Below, piece by piece: positions 45,107 through 53,838 of a stretch of 64,000 bases of DNA (within the stretch, counting starts at the first letter, position 1; every line of letters starts with the position of its first letter). Made by a program: the position numbers and the translations under genes. The stretch covers positions 1 to 64,000 of the forward strand of contig NZ_SSBI01000019.1 in assembly GCF_004795015.1 (NCBI RefSeq), written 5' to 3'. This stretch comes from Streptomyces sp. A1277. Lineage in GTDB: Bacteria; Actinomycetota; Actinomycetes; Streptomycetales; Streptomycetaceae. Below the pieces are notes generated by a model that did not search any database, had not been told where the DNA came from, and saw nothing but the letters and a program-made list of their open reading frames with translations.

Positions 45107-46609
45107 ATGACGGACATCAGCAGCATCATCAAGCTCACCGCGGCCGAGATCGCCGCGAAGATCGCCTCCGGCGAGCTCACGGCCGTCGAGGTCACCGAGG
45201 CCCACCTGGCCCGGATCGAGGCCGTGGACGAGAAGGTCCACGCCTTCCTGCACGTCGACCGCGAGGGCGCGCTCGCGCAGGCCCGCGCCGTGGACGCCAA
45301 GAAGGCGTCCGGCGAGAAGCTCGGCCCGCTGGCCGGCGTCCCGCTCGCGCTGAAGGACATCTTCACCACGAAGGACATGCCGACCACCGTCGGCTCGAAG
45401 ATCCTTGAGGGCTGGGTCCCGCCGTACGACGCGACCCTCACCCGGAAGCTGAAGGCCGCCGACGTCGTCATCCTCGGCAAGACCAACATGGACGAGTTCG
45501 CCATGGGGTCCTCCACCGAGAACAGCGCCTACGGCCCCACCGGCAACCCCTGGGACCTCACCCGCATCCCGGGCGGCTCCGGCGGCGGCTCCTCGGCCGC
45601 CCTCGCCTCCTTCGAGGCCCCCCTCGCCATCGGCACGGACACCGGCGGCTCCATCCGCCAGCCCGCCGCCGTGACCGGCACCGTCGGCGTCAAGCCCACC
45701 TACGGCGGGGTCTCCCGCTACGGCATGGTCGCCTTCTCCTCCTCGCTCGACCAGGGCGGCCCCTGCGCCCGCACGGTCCTGGACGCGGCCCTGCTGCACG
45801 AGGCGATCGCCGGGCACGACCCGATGGACTCCACGTCGATCGACGCGCCGGTACCGCCGGTGGTCGAGGCCGCGCGCAACGGCTCCGTACAGGGCATGCG
45901 CGTCGGCGTCGTCAAGCAGTTCTCCGGCAAGGGCTACCAGGCCGGCGTCGTCCAGCGCTTCGAGGAATCGGTCGAGCTGCTGAAGTCGCTCGGCGCCACG
46001 GTGGTCGAGTTGGACTGCCCGTCCTTCGACCTCGCCCTCTCGGCGTACTACCTGATCGCTCCGTCCGAGTGCTCCTCGAACCTCGCCCGGTTCGACGCCA
46101 TGCGCTACGGCCTGCGGGTCGGCGACGACGGCACGAAGTCCGCCGAGGACGTCACCGCGCTCACCCGCGAGGCCGGCTTCGGCGACGAGGTCAAGCGCCG
46201 CATCATCCTCGGTACGTACGCGCTCAGCTCCGGCTACTACGACGCGTACTACGGCTCCGCGCAGAAGGTCCGGACCCTGATCACGCGGGAGTTCGAGCGG
46301 GCCTTCGAGCAGGTCGACGTGATCGTCTCGCCGACCACGCCCACCACCGCCTTCCCGATCGGCGAGCGCGCCGACGACCCGATGGCGATGTACCTGGCCG
46401 ACCTGTGCACCATTCCGACCAACCTGGCGGGCAACGCCGCCATGTCGCTGCCCTGCGGCCTGGCGCCCGAGGACGGCCTCCCGGTCGGGCTGCAGATCAT
46501 CGCCCCCGCCATGAAGGACGACCGGCTGTACAAGGTCGGAGCCGCCGTAGAGGCCGCATTCGTGGAAAAGTGGGGACACCCGCTGATCGAGGAGGCTCCG
46601 TCGCTGTGA
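45107..46609 (+). CDS. gatA: amidotransferase subunit A (glutaminase)
   Basis: The 500-residue glutaminase subunit supplies ammonia from glutamine through a channel to GatB. The amidase-signature triad is visible: Lys in VPLALKDIF, the cis-Ser in [13 protein letters not shown] and the nucleophile Ser in [13 protein letters not shown]. Length is normal. It starts 5 bp after gatC. The stop overlaps the GTG of the next small gene (GTGA). Confidence 0.97.
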   Translation: MTDISSIIKLTAAEIAAKIASGELTAVEVTEAHLARIEAVDEKVHAFLHVDREGALAQARAVDAKKASGEKLGPLAGVPLALKDIFTTKDMPTTVGSKILEGWVPPYDATLTRKLKAADVVILGKTNMDEFAMGSSTENSAYGPTGNPWDLTRIPGGSGGGSSAALASFEAPLAIGTDTGGSIRQPAAVTGTVGVKPTYGGVSRYGMVAFSSSLDQGGPCARTVLDAALLHEAIAGHDPMDSTSIDAPVPPVVEAARNGSVQGMRVGVVKQFSGKGYQAGVVQRFEESVELLKSLGATVVELDCPSFDLALSAYYLIAPSECSSNLARFDAMRYGLRVGDDGTKSAEDVTALTREAGFGDEVKRRIILGTYALSSGYYDAYYGSAQKVRTLITREFERAFEQVDVIVSPTTPTTAFPIGERADDPMAMYLADLCTIPTNLAGNAAMSLPCGLAPEDGLPVGLQIIAPAMKDDRLYKVGAAVEAAFVEKWGHPLIEEAPSL

Positions 46610-46848
46610 GTGCCATGGCAAAGCAGGCCAAGAACTTCAAGAAGTCGAAGACCGGGCTGTACGTATCGCTCGGCACCACCGCGTTCGGCGCGATCAGCGT
46701 CGCCAAGCAGGCGAAGCTCGCGCGCAACGACAACGACATGCTGCGGCTCGTCGACGCCGCGGTGTCCGCCGCCGCCATCGTCACGGGCCTCGCGATCCTC
46801 TATCGCGAACTGAAGCGTCTCGGCGACGACGACGTTCTGCTGGGCTGA
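46606..46848 (+). CDS. small membrane protein within the gat operon
   Basis: An 80-residue protein with a basic N-terminus ([17 protein letters not shown]) and two weakly hydrophobic helices (around [12 protein letters not shown] and [19 protein letters not shown]). The GTG at 46606 overlaps the gatA stop and has GAGGAGG 11 nt upstream; an internal ATG at 46615 is possible. It is inserted between gatA and gatB and probably translated with them. I recall an equivalent hypothetical gene at this place in other streptomycetes. No link to tRNA amidation is known to me. Confidence 0.75.
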   Translation: MSAMAKQAKNFKKSKTGLYVSLGTTAFGAISVAKQAKLARNDNDMLRLVDAAVSAAAIVTGLAILYRELKRLGDDDVLLG

Positions 46849-46865
46849 GAGGGAAAGTTTTCACC

Positions 46866-48374
46866 GTGACTGTCATCGACCTGGAGTCGTACGAGGACGC
46901 CCTCGCGACGTACGACCCCGTCATGGGCCTTGAGGTCCATGTGGAGCTCGGCACCAAGACGAAGATGTTCTGCGGCTGCTCCACCGAGCTGAAGCAGGAC
47001 GCCAACTCGCAGACCTGCCCGGTCTGCCTCGGGCTGCCCGGCGCGCTGCCGGTCGTCAACGAGATCGGCGTCGAGTCCGCCGTCAAGATCGGCCTCGCGC
47101 TCAACTGCGAGATCGCCGAGTGGTGCCGCTTCGCCCGGAAGAACTACTTCTATCCGGACATGCCGAAGAACTTCCAGACCTCCCAGTACGACGAACCGAT
47201 CGCCTTCGACGGCTACCTGGACGTCCAGCTGGAGGACGGCGAGGTCTTCCGGGTGCAGATCGAACGCGCCCACATGGAGGAGGACACCGGAAAGTCGACG
47301 CACGTCGGCGGCGCCACCGGGCGTATCCACGGCGCGTCCCACTCCCTGCTCGACTACAACCGCGCGGGCATCCCGCTCATCGAGATCGTCACCAAGCCGA
47401 TCGAGGGAGCGGGGGCGCGCGCCCCCGAGGTCGCCAAGGCGTACGTCGCCGAGCTGCGCGAGCTCATCAAGGCGCTCGGCGTCTCCGATGCCCGCATGGA
47501 GATGGGCCAGATGCGCTGCGACGTGAACCTGTCGCTGCGCCCGCACGGCACCGAGAAGTTCGGTACGCGCTCCGAGACGAAGAACGTGAACTCGCTGCGT
47601 TCCGTCGAGCGCGCCGCCCGCTTCGAGATCCAGCGCCACGCCGCGGTGCTGAACTCCGGCGGCACCATCGTGCAGGAGACCCGGCACTTCCACGAGGAGG
47701 ACGGCTCCACCACGGCCGGCCGCATCAAGGACAACGCCGAGGACTACCGCTACTTCCCCGAGCCCGACCTGGTGCCGGTCGCCCCGGCCCGGGAGTGGGT
47801 CGAGGAGCTGCGCAAGGGGCTCCCCGAGCTGCCGCGGCTGCGCCGTGCCCGGCTCAAGGAGGAGTGGGGCGTCTCCGAGCACGACATGCAGTCCATCCTC
47901 AACGCGGGCGCGGTCGAGCTGATCGTGGCCACGATCGAGGCGGGCGCCCCGTCGGACCAGGCCCGCAAGTGGTGGATGGGCGAGCTGGCCCGTAACGCCA
48001 ACGAGACCGGCCGCGGCCTGGACGAGCTGCCCGTCACCCCGGCGCAGGTCGCCCGGGTGGCCGAGCTCGTCGCCTCGGGCGACCTCAACGACAAGCTCGC
48101 CCGCCAGGTCCTGGAAGGCGTCCTCGCGGGCGAGGGCGACCCGGACACCGTCGTCGAGAAGCGCGGCCTGAAGGTCGTCTCCGACGAGGGCGCCCTGTCC
48201 ACGGCCGTGGACGAGGCCATCGCGGGCAACGCCGCCATCGCGGACAAGATCCGCGGCGGCAAGGTCGCGGCGGCCGGTGCGCTGGTCGGCGCCGTCATGA
48301 AGGCGACGCGCGGCCAGGCCGACGCGGCGCGGGTGCGCGAGCTGATCCTGGAGAAGCTCGGCGTCGAGGGCTGA
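46866..48374 (+). CDS. gatB: amidotransferase subunit B
   Basis: The 502-residue GatB activates Glu-tRNA(Gln)/Asp-tRNA(Asn) with ATP and transfers ammonia to it. The N-terminal core contains [20 protein letters not shown] and [12 protein letters not shown], whose cysteines form the zinc site. [14 protein letters not shown] and RADxNLSLRP-like [10 protein letters not shown] follow. The C-terminal YqeY-like tail domain (about 350-500) binds tRNA. Length is normal. It lies 17 bp after the small membrane gene and ends ahead of a strong bidirectional hairpin. Confidence 0.97.
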   Translation: MTVIDLESYEDALATYDPVMGLEVHVELGTKTKMFCGCSTELKQDANSQTCPVCLGLPGALPVVNEIGVESAVKIGLALNCEIAEWCRFARKNYFYPDMPKNFQTSQYDEPIAFDGYLDVQLEDGEVFRVQIERAHMEEDTGKSTHVGGATGRIHGASHSLLDYNRAGIPLIEIVTKPIEGAGARAPEVAKAYVAELRELIKALGVSDARMEMGQMRCDVNLSLRPHGTEKFGTRSETKNVNSLRSVERAARFEIQRHAAVLNSGGTIVQETRHFHEEDGSTTAGRIKDNAEDYRYFPEPDLVPVAPAREWVEELRKGLPELPRLRRARLKEEWGVSEHDMQSILNAGAVELIVATIEAGAPSDQARKWWMGELARNANETGRGLDELPVTPAQVARVAELVASGDLNDKLARQVLEGVLAGEGDPDTVVEKRGLKVVSDEGALSTAVDEAIAGNAAIADKIRGGKVAAAGALVGAVMKATRGQADAARVRELILEKLGVEG

Positions 48375-48394
48375 GCCCTTCCGTACACGCCCTG

Positions 48395-48432
48395 GGGGCG
48401 GTGCTTCCGGTCCTGGACCGGGGCGCCGCCCC
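48395..48432. terminator. bidirectional hairpin between gatB and the kinase gene
   Basis: GGGGCGGTGC (48395-48404) pairs with GCGCCGCCCC (48423-48432), and inside it CCGGTC/GACCGG forms a second stem. It sits between convergent stops (48374 and 48440). Confidence 0.75.
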
Positions 48433-48439
48433 TTCGGCG

Positions 48440-50188
48440 TCACTTCTTGAGCGTCGGGGCTCCCAGCACCAGATCGCCCATGTCGCAGTGGTCGGCGGGG
48501 TCGGCGTAGGTGATGGTCACGCGGAGGATGCCGGTGACCGGCACGGAGATGGTCTTCGGCTTGCCCACGGACACCTCGCCGGTGAAACCCGCCTTGCCGT
48601 CCACCGTGATCGTGACGCGGGCGGTCTCGTGCTCCGAGTCGTCGTCGATCCCCGCCACCATGGTGAGGGTCTTCCACTCGCGGCTCAGGTTGTACTTCGC
48701 GGAGCCCGTGCACTCCGCGTCGATGCCGTCGTCGGGGACCAGGGCGGTGTCGTAGTACTTGCTGTTCAGCGTGCCGCTCCCCACGGTGAGCCCGGCGAAA
48801 TTGCCCGAGGCGACGGGTTCCATGAGCGTCAGCGACTGGCTGTCGGCCGTGGCCGCCTCCGGGGGAGTGGTCGTCGCCTCCGATTCCCCCGGCGAAGCAC
48901 TCGGCGAGGTCTGGGCCTCGTCGTCCTGCCCGGCGGGCACGGTGGCCGTGACGGTCACGGTGGGCGCCGCCTGCGCGCCCTTGCCGTCGCCCTTGTCGTC
49001 GTCCGCGCGCAGGGCCTGGATGCCGAGCGCGGCCAGGGCGGCCACGAGGGCGAGGGAGAGCAGGGGGACGAGGACCGGGCGGCGCTTCTTCGCGGGGGAC
49101 GCGGGTGCCGCCGCCGCGTCGGGCTCCGTGGCGAACGGCGGGTCCTGCCGCAGCGGCATGGTCGGCACCGGGGCTTCCCGTGGCGGGTGCCCCGGGCCCG
49201 CCGGGGGCGGCAGCAGCGGCGGGGGAGGCGCGGCCGGCGGGGCGTCGCGTACGTGTTCCGAGGGCGCCGCGTCACGCGCCGACGAGCCCGTGACCGTGGT
49301 CGACACCACCGCCGAGCGGACGTCCTTCACCCATGAGGACAGGCTCTCCGGCCGTTTGCCGGGCTCGGCCGCGCAGACGGACAGGATGCGTTCGCGGCGC
49401 TCGGGGGTGGCCGCGGCCACCTGCGGCAGCGCGCCCAGCGCGGCCCGCAGCTGCTCGGGCGTGCTGGGCGGCGCCTGGCCGCTGAGCAGGAAGTAGGCGA
49501 TCGCGCCGAACGCGTACCGGTCGGTGCCCGGGGACCGCTTGCCCTCGAAGACCTCGGGGGCGGCGTAACCGGGGGTGAACCAGACCTCGGCCGTCTGGTG
49601 GTCGGCGGTCAGCTTGCTCAGACCGAAGTCCACGAGCGTGGCCTGCCCGTGCGCGTCGACCATGACGTTGCCGGGGGAGAGATCGCCGTGGACGACGGTA
49701 CGGCCGGACGGGGTCGCCCGGCCGGAGTGCAGCCAGTCCAGCACGTCCGCCAGCTGCTCCAGCGTCCGCAGTACCTCGCGGCGCTCGGCGTGCGTGGCGA
49801 GGGTCCGCTCGGCGCGCCAGTCGCGCAGGTCGAGGCCGTCCACCTGGTTCATCACCAGGACCAGGGCCCGGCCGGCCGCCGTCGAGGCGTCCCCGGGGCT
49901 GTGGATCGGCGGGCCCTCGAAGTGCTCGCGCACGCCGACGACGCCCGGCCGGTTCACGAAGCGCAGCAGCTCGGCCTGGTCCCGCCACTTCGCGCTGAGG
50001 CGCTGGAACTGTTCGACGGTGATCGTGGTCCTGGAGTCCAGGACCTTCACGACGACGGTCTCGGGTACGTTGTCGAGCTCGATCTCAGCCCGGTACAGGA
50101 CGGCCTCGCCGCCCCGTCCGATGGAATTGAGCAGGCGGTAGCGGTCGGGCGCCGAGTCCGGCCCTATGTGGTGCGTGGCGCTGGTCAA
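48440..50188 (-). CDS. receptor-type Ser/Thr protein kinase with C-terminal NPCBM-like domain
   Basis: A 582-residue membrane kinase. The N-terminal kinase domain has the glycine loop IGRGGEAVLY (23-32), Lys48 in VVVKVLD, the catalytic loop VVHGDLSPGNVMV, where HGD replaces the usual HRD, and LVDFGLSKL. A Pro-rich juxtamembrane stretch, one helix (VLVPLLSLALVAALAALGI) and an extracytoplasmic Ser/Thr/Pro spacer follow. The last ~110 residues resemble an NPCBM carbohydrate-binding-like module. TTG at 50188 is chosen because GGGGGG precedes it and a TATGAT -10-like box overlaps the alternative ATG at 50221. No PASTA repeats. A sugar- or wall-sensing role is inferred. Confidence 0.87.
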   Translation of the reverse strand: MTSATHHIGPDSAPDRYRLLNSIGRGGEAVLYRAEIELDNVPETVVVKVLDSRTTITVEQFQRLSAKWRDQAELLRFVNRPGVVGVREHFEGPPIHSPGDASTAAGRALVLVMNQVDGLDLRDWRAERTLATHAERREVLRTLEQLADVLDWLHSGRATPSGRTVVHGDLSPGNVMVDAHGQATLVDFGLSKLTADHQTAEVWFTPGYAAPEVFEGKRSPGTDRYAFGAIAYFLLSGQAPPSTPEQLRAALGALPQVAAATPERRERILSVCAAEPGKRPESLSSWVKDVRSAVVSTTVTGSSARDAAPSEHVRDAPPAAPPPPLLPPPAGPGHPPREAPVPTMPLRQDPPFATEPDAAAAPASPAKKRRPVLVPLLSLALVAALAALGIQALRADDDKGDGKGAQAAPTVTVTATVPAGQDDEAQTSPSASPGESEATTTPPEAATADSQSLTLMEPVASGNFAGLTVGSGTLNSKYYDTALVPDDGIDAECTGSAKYNLSREWKTLTMVAGIDDDSEHETARVTITVDGKAGFTGEVSVGKPKTISVPVTGILRVTITYADPADHCDMGDLVLGAPTLKK

Positions 50189-50503
50189 TGATCCCCCCGC
50201 AGACGGTAGTTGACGGATCATAAGGTAACGGGGCGGGCGCGGGGAGTGGGGTGGGGCCGCGCAACGCGCACCCGCGGGTGCCGGCTGCGAGCGCCCGCCG
50301 CCGGGCCACGCGCCGTGCCCGCGGGTCCCTCGTACGGGGGTGTGATGTCGCCCATAAGGTGATCCGCACCCTGTGACCCTCCCCACGAAACGGGCAAATG
50401 ATCACATAAGGCTGCCAGAGTGGCGGTTCTCAGGTCATGCGTTTTCCTGCGGGCGGCTCTGCCGGGCCCCCGGGGAGGCACGAACCCGCAGGGAGTACGT
50501 CCC

Positions 50504-52717
50504 TTGGCTGCCATCGCCCGCTGGTGCGTCACGCACCGCCTCCTCGCCGTCCTCATCTGGCTGCTCGCCCTCGGGGGCACGGCCGCCGCCGCGGCGATCG
50601 CGGGGTCGGCCTACTCCAACGACTACGAGGCGCCGGGGACCGAGTCCGGCCGGGCCGCCGCGCTGCTGAAGAGCGGGTTCACCGATCTCGGCGGTGACAC
50701 CGACACCATCGTCTGGCACACCGACGACTCCACCGTGCGGGCCGCCGACGTCCAGCAGAAGATGACCCGGACCCTGCACGCCGTCGAGCGGCTGCCGGGC
50801 GTCGGGGCGGTCGACGGACCGTACACGCAGACCGGCGCCGCGCAGATCAGCGCGGACGGGCGCACCGCGTACGCCACCGTCACCTTCCACCAGCGCGCCG
50901 ACGACGTCCCCGTGGCGCAGGCGCAGGAGGTCGTGGACACCGCGAAGGCGGCCGAGAGCCCGCATTTGCGCGTCGAACTGGGCGGCTCGGCCGTCGCTCT
51001 GACCGAGGCACCGGCCGCGCACCTCAGTGAGGCCATCGGGGTCGCCGTCGCGGCGGTCGTGCTCTTCCTCGCCTTCGGCTCGCTCGCCGCGAGCATGCTG
51101 CCCATCGCCACCGCGCTCGTCTCGGTCGGCACGGCGTACGCGGGCATCGTGCTGCTCGGGCACATGATGACCGTCGCCGACTTCGCGCCGATGCTGGGCA
51201 TGCTGATAGGGCTGGGCGTCGGCATCGACTACGCGCTGTTTATCGTCACCCGGCACCGTTGGGGGCTGCGGCGGGGCATGACCGTGCCCGAGGCGGCCCA
51301 GCACGCGGTCGCGACGACCGGGCGGGCCGTCGCCTTCGCGGGGGCCACCGTCTGCATCGCCCTGCTCGGCATGCTGATCCTGCGGCTGAGCTTCCTCAAC
51401 GGCGTCGCCATCGCCGCCTCGCTCACCGTCGTCCTGACCGTCGCCGCCTCGGTGACCCTGCTGCCGGCCCTGCTCTCGCTGATCGGCCTGCGGGCACTGA
51501 GCAGACGCGAGCGCGCCCGGCTGGCCGCCCACGGGCCGCAGCCCGAACCACCCACCGGCTTCGCCGCCCGCTGGTCCGCCTTCGTGGAGCGGCACCCCAA
51601 ACTGCTGGGCTCGCTCGCCGCCGCCGTGATGCTGGTCCTCGCGCTGCCCACCTTCTCGCTCCACCTCGGCAGCTCCGACCAGGGCAACAACGCGGAGTCC
51701 TCCACCACCCGGCAGGCGTACGACCTGCTCGCCGACGGCTTCGGCCCCGGTGTCAACGGGCCGCTGACGGTCGCCGCGCACCTGGACGGCGCCGACGACC
51801 GGCTCGCGATGGACGCCCTGCCCGCCACCCTGCGGGCCGTCGACGGGGTGGCCCGGGCCTACCCGGTGACGTACAACGCCGGCGGCGACACCGCGTACGT
51901 CACCGTCGTCCCCGACTCCTCCCCGCAGTCCCGCGAGACCAGCGCCCTGGTCGAGCGGCTGCGCACGGACGTGCTGCCGAGGGCGGCCGACAACACCTCG
52001 CTGGAGACCCATGTGGGCGGGGTGACCGCGAGCTACGACGACTTCGCGCAGATCATCATCGGCAAGCTGCCACTCTTCATCGGCGTCGTCATAGGGCTCG
52101 GCTGCCTGCTGTTGCTGCTGGCCTTCCGGTCCATCGGCATCCCGCTGAAGGCGGCCGCGATGAACGTGGCGGCGGTCGCCTCGTCGTTCGGCGTCGTCGT
52201 GGCGATCTTCCAGTGGGGCTGGGGGAGTGAACTGCTCGGCCTCGGCAGCGCGGGCCCCATCGAGCCCTTCCTCCCGGTGATCATGGTCTCGGTGCTCTTC
52301 GGCCTCTCCATGGACTACCAGGTCTTCCTGGTGGGCCGGATGTACGAGGAGTGGCTGGAGACCGGCGACAACCGGCGCGCGGTCCGGGTGGGCCTCGCCG
52401 AGACCGGCCGGGTGATCAACTCGGCCGCGGTGATCATGATCTCGGTGTTCCTCGCCTTCGTCCTGAGCGGCGACCGGGTCATCGCGATGTTCGGCATCGC
52501 CCTGGCGGCGGCCGTGGCCCTGGACGCCTTCGTCCTGCGCACCCTGCTCGTCCCGGCGCTGATGCACCTGCTGGGCGGGGCGAACTGGTGGCTGCCCGGC
52601 TGGCTGGAGCGGCGGCTGCCCCGCCTGAGCATCGAACCGCCCGACCGCGCGGTGCCGCGCCTGCCGGTGCCGGGGGTGCGGGTCCGCGAGGAGGAGCGGG
52701 CCGAGCGCGTCCACTGA
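50504..52717 (+). CDS. MMPL/RND-family transporter
   Basis: A 737-residue inner-membrane protein of the MMPL family. It shows the family's duplicated layout: helix 1 (THRLLAVLIWLLALGGTAAA), a large extracytoplasmic loop (about 50-170), a bundle of five helices including GIDYALFIVTRHR, then helix 7, a second loop (about 400-530) and a final bundle with SMDYQVFLVGRMYE. Relatives export lipids, antibiotics or wall precursors, driven by proton motive force. TTG at 50504 has GGGAG eight bases upstream and places helix 1 correctly; an ATG at 50420 would add a 28-residue basic leader. No adjacent regulator. Confidence 0.87.
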   Translation: MAAIARWCVTHRLLAVLIWLLALGGTAAAAAIAGSAYSNDYEAPGTESGRAAALLKSGFTDLGGDTDTIVWHTDDSTVRAADVQQKMTRTLHAVERLPGVGAVDGPYTQTGAAQISADGRTAYATVTFHQRADDVPVAQAQEVVDTAKAAESPHLRVELGGSAVALTEAPAAHLSEAIGVAVAAVVLFLAFGSLAASMLPIATALVSVGTAYAGIVLLGHMMTVADFAPMLGMLIGLGVGIDYALFIVTRHRWGLRRGMTVPEAAQHAVATTGRAVAFAGATVCIALLGMLILRLSFLNGVAIAASLTVVLTVAASVTLLPALLSLIGLRALSRRERARLAAHGPQPEPPTGFAARWSAFVERHPKLLGSLAAAVMLVLALPTFSLHLGSSDQGNNAESSTTRQAYDLLADGFGPGVNGPLTVAAHLDGADDRLAMDALPATLRAVDGVARAYPVTYNAGGDTAYVTVVPDSSPQSRETSALVERLRTDVLPRAADNTSLETHVGGVTASYDDFAQIIIGKLPLFIGVVIGLGCLLLLLAFRSIGIPLKAAAMNVAAVASSFGVVVAIFQWGWGSELLGLGSAGPIEPFLPVIMVSVLFGLSMDYQVFLVGRMYEEWLETGDNRRAVRVGLAETGRVINSAAVIMISVFLAFVLSGDRVIAMFGIALAAAVALDAFVLRTLLVPALMHLLGGANWWLPGWLERRLPRLSIEPPDRAVPRLPVPGVRVREEERAERVH

Positions 52718-52781
52718 CCGCGCGCCGGGGCGACGGCGGGCGTTAAGGGGCCTCTCATCTGCGGCACCTAGCGTGCGCCCC

Positions 52782-53357
52782 ATGAACCCCACGACGCCCG
52801 AAGCCGCCGTCACCGACGGCGAGCAGACGACCGACAAGCCCGAGCACGCCACCGCGCAGGAGACGGACCAGCAGGACCTCGACGAGGCGGGCCGGGGGGC
52901 CGGGGCGGACGCGGATGCCGAGGACGTCGACGTAGACGCCGACGCCGACGCCGAGTCCTCCGGGCTCGTCGCCGCCGCGGCGGCCGTCGTCTCCGCCGGA
53001 CTCGGCGTCGCCGCGCTCACGGGCGGCTGGAGCGGCCGGGTCGCCGCCGAGCGCGAGACCCTGATCGGTCAGATCAAGACGTCCTCCGGCGGCTCCGCGG
53101 CCCAGCAGATCTCCGAGATATACGGCGACGCCTGGCACGCCACCGCCCTGGTCAACGGCCTCTTCGGCCTGCTCGCCCTGCTGGTCGGCTGCTACGTCCT
53201 GGTCCGGCCCGCGTTCGGCGCCCCGACCGCGCACCCGCAGGCCGGCTGGGTCCGTGCGGTGGCCAAGGGCGGCATCGCGCTGGGCACTCTCGGCGTGCTG
53301 ATCTCCGTGGCCATGTACTTCGACCTCATCGTGGCGCTGCCCGCGACGGCCGGGTAG
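52782..53357 (+). CDS. membrane protein with acidic N-terminus
   Basis: A 191-residue protein. Residues 1-65 are very acidic (Asp/Glu runs such as DAEDVDVDADADAE), followed by a hydrophobic segment (GLVAAAAAVVSAGLGVAALTGG), an extracytoplasmic stretch with GGSAAQQISEIYG, and two more helices. The last residues (LPATAG) lie in the first unit of a 21-bp tandem repeat that continues past the stop. Family not recognised. It follows the MMPL gene by 64 bp on the same strand. Confidence 0.7.
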   Translation: MNPTTPEAAVTDGEQTTDKPEHATAQETDQQDLDEAGRGAGADADAEDVDVDADADAESSGLVAAAAAVVSAGLGVAALTGGWSGRVAAERETLIGQIKTSSGGSAAQQISEIYGDAWHATALVNGLFGLLALLVGCYVLVRPAFGAPTAHPQAGWVRAVAKGGIALGTLGVLISVAMYFDLIVALPATAG

Positions 53358-53422
53358 TCGCCCGCGACGGCCGGGGAGTCGCCCGCGACGGCCGGATAGG
53401 TGCCCGCGACGGCCGGATAGGT
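53339..53422 (+). repeat. four 21-bp tandem repeats across a stop codon
   Basis: The unit begins GCCCGCGACGGCCGG and repeats exactly four times at 21-bp intervals (53339, 53360, 53381, 53402), differing only in the last six bases. Being seven codons long it keeps the frame of the preceding gene. Unit 1 contains the stop TAG, unit 2 has GAG in its place, and units 3 and 4 again have TAG. Confidence 0.9.
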
Positions 53423-53436
53423 GACCTCCCGGACAC

Positions 53437-53502
53437 GGCCTAAGGCATGGACGGGCCGCACCACCGCACCTCTGCGGTGGTGCGGACCCGTGCCTAAGGC
53501 CG
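53437..53502. terminator. large imperfect hairpin
   Basis: A 13-bp perfect upper stem (CCGCACCACCGCA with its complement, loop CCTC) sits on a lower stem in which GGCCTAAGGCA pairs with TGCCTAAGGCC with one mismatch. It lies between the acidic membrane protein and the next gene and could terminate in either direction. Confidence 0.65.
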
Positions 53503-53561
53503 CCGCACCCCGCAGATGCGGAACTCGCCCGATGTGGCGCACCCCCCTGGGGGACGAGAGT

Positions 53562-53591
53562 GGTGGCACGGCGGACGACCGCCGTGCCACC
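53562..53591 (+). promoter_or_regulatory. perfect 13-bp hairpin in the leader of the small gene
   Basis: GGTGGCACGGCGG (53562-53574) pairs exactly with 53579-53591 around ACGA. It ends 38 bp before the start codon at 53629 and could be a terminator, attenuator or mRNA-stability element. Confidence 0.55.
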
Positions 53592-53628
53592 GAGGCCCGA
53601 ACGGGCCCTCACCCAAGGGGGACATCCC

Positions 53629-53808
53629 ATGTACGAGCTCGAACTCCACAAGATCATGCAGGCCGAACTCCTGCGCCGCGCCGACCATCGGCGGCTCCTC
53701 GTGGAAGCCCGCCGCGCCCGCAGGTCCGGCGGCCGCTCCCCGCGCCAGGAGGACGGGAGGACGGTGAGTACCGGCGGCGAACGGCGACGTTTCACCCCCG
53801 CCGCGTAG
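53629..53808 (+). CDS. small basic helical protein
   Basis: A 59-residue, Arg-rich, probably helical protein starting MYELELHKIMQAELLRRAD. I recall very similar short proteins in many Streptomyces, with the same MYE.ELH...ELLR start and Arg-rich end; none has a known function. The ATG at 53629 has AAGGGGGA seven bases upstream. It lies 30 bp ahead of the large LuxR-type regulator gene and could be co-expressed with it. The leader carries a perfect hairpin. Confidence 0.6.
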   Translation: MYELELHKIMQAELLRRADHRRLLVEARRARRSGGRSPRQEDGRTVSTGGERRRFTPAA

Positions 53809-53838
53809 GACGGGCCCGGTGGACCAGGGCCGGACGGC

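Noticed and set aside
53339-53422. Possible CRISPR-like repeats
   Set aside because: Units are directly adjacent, with no spacers, and there are no cas genes.
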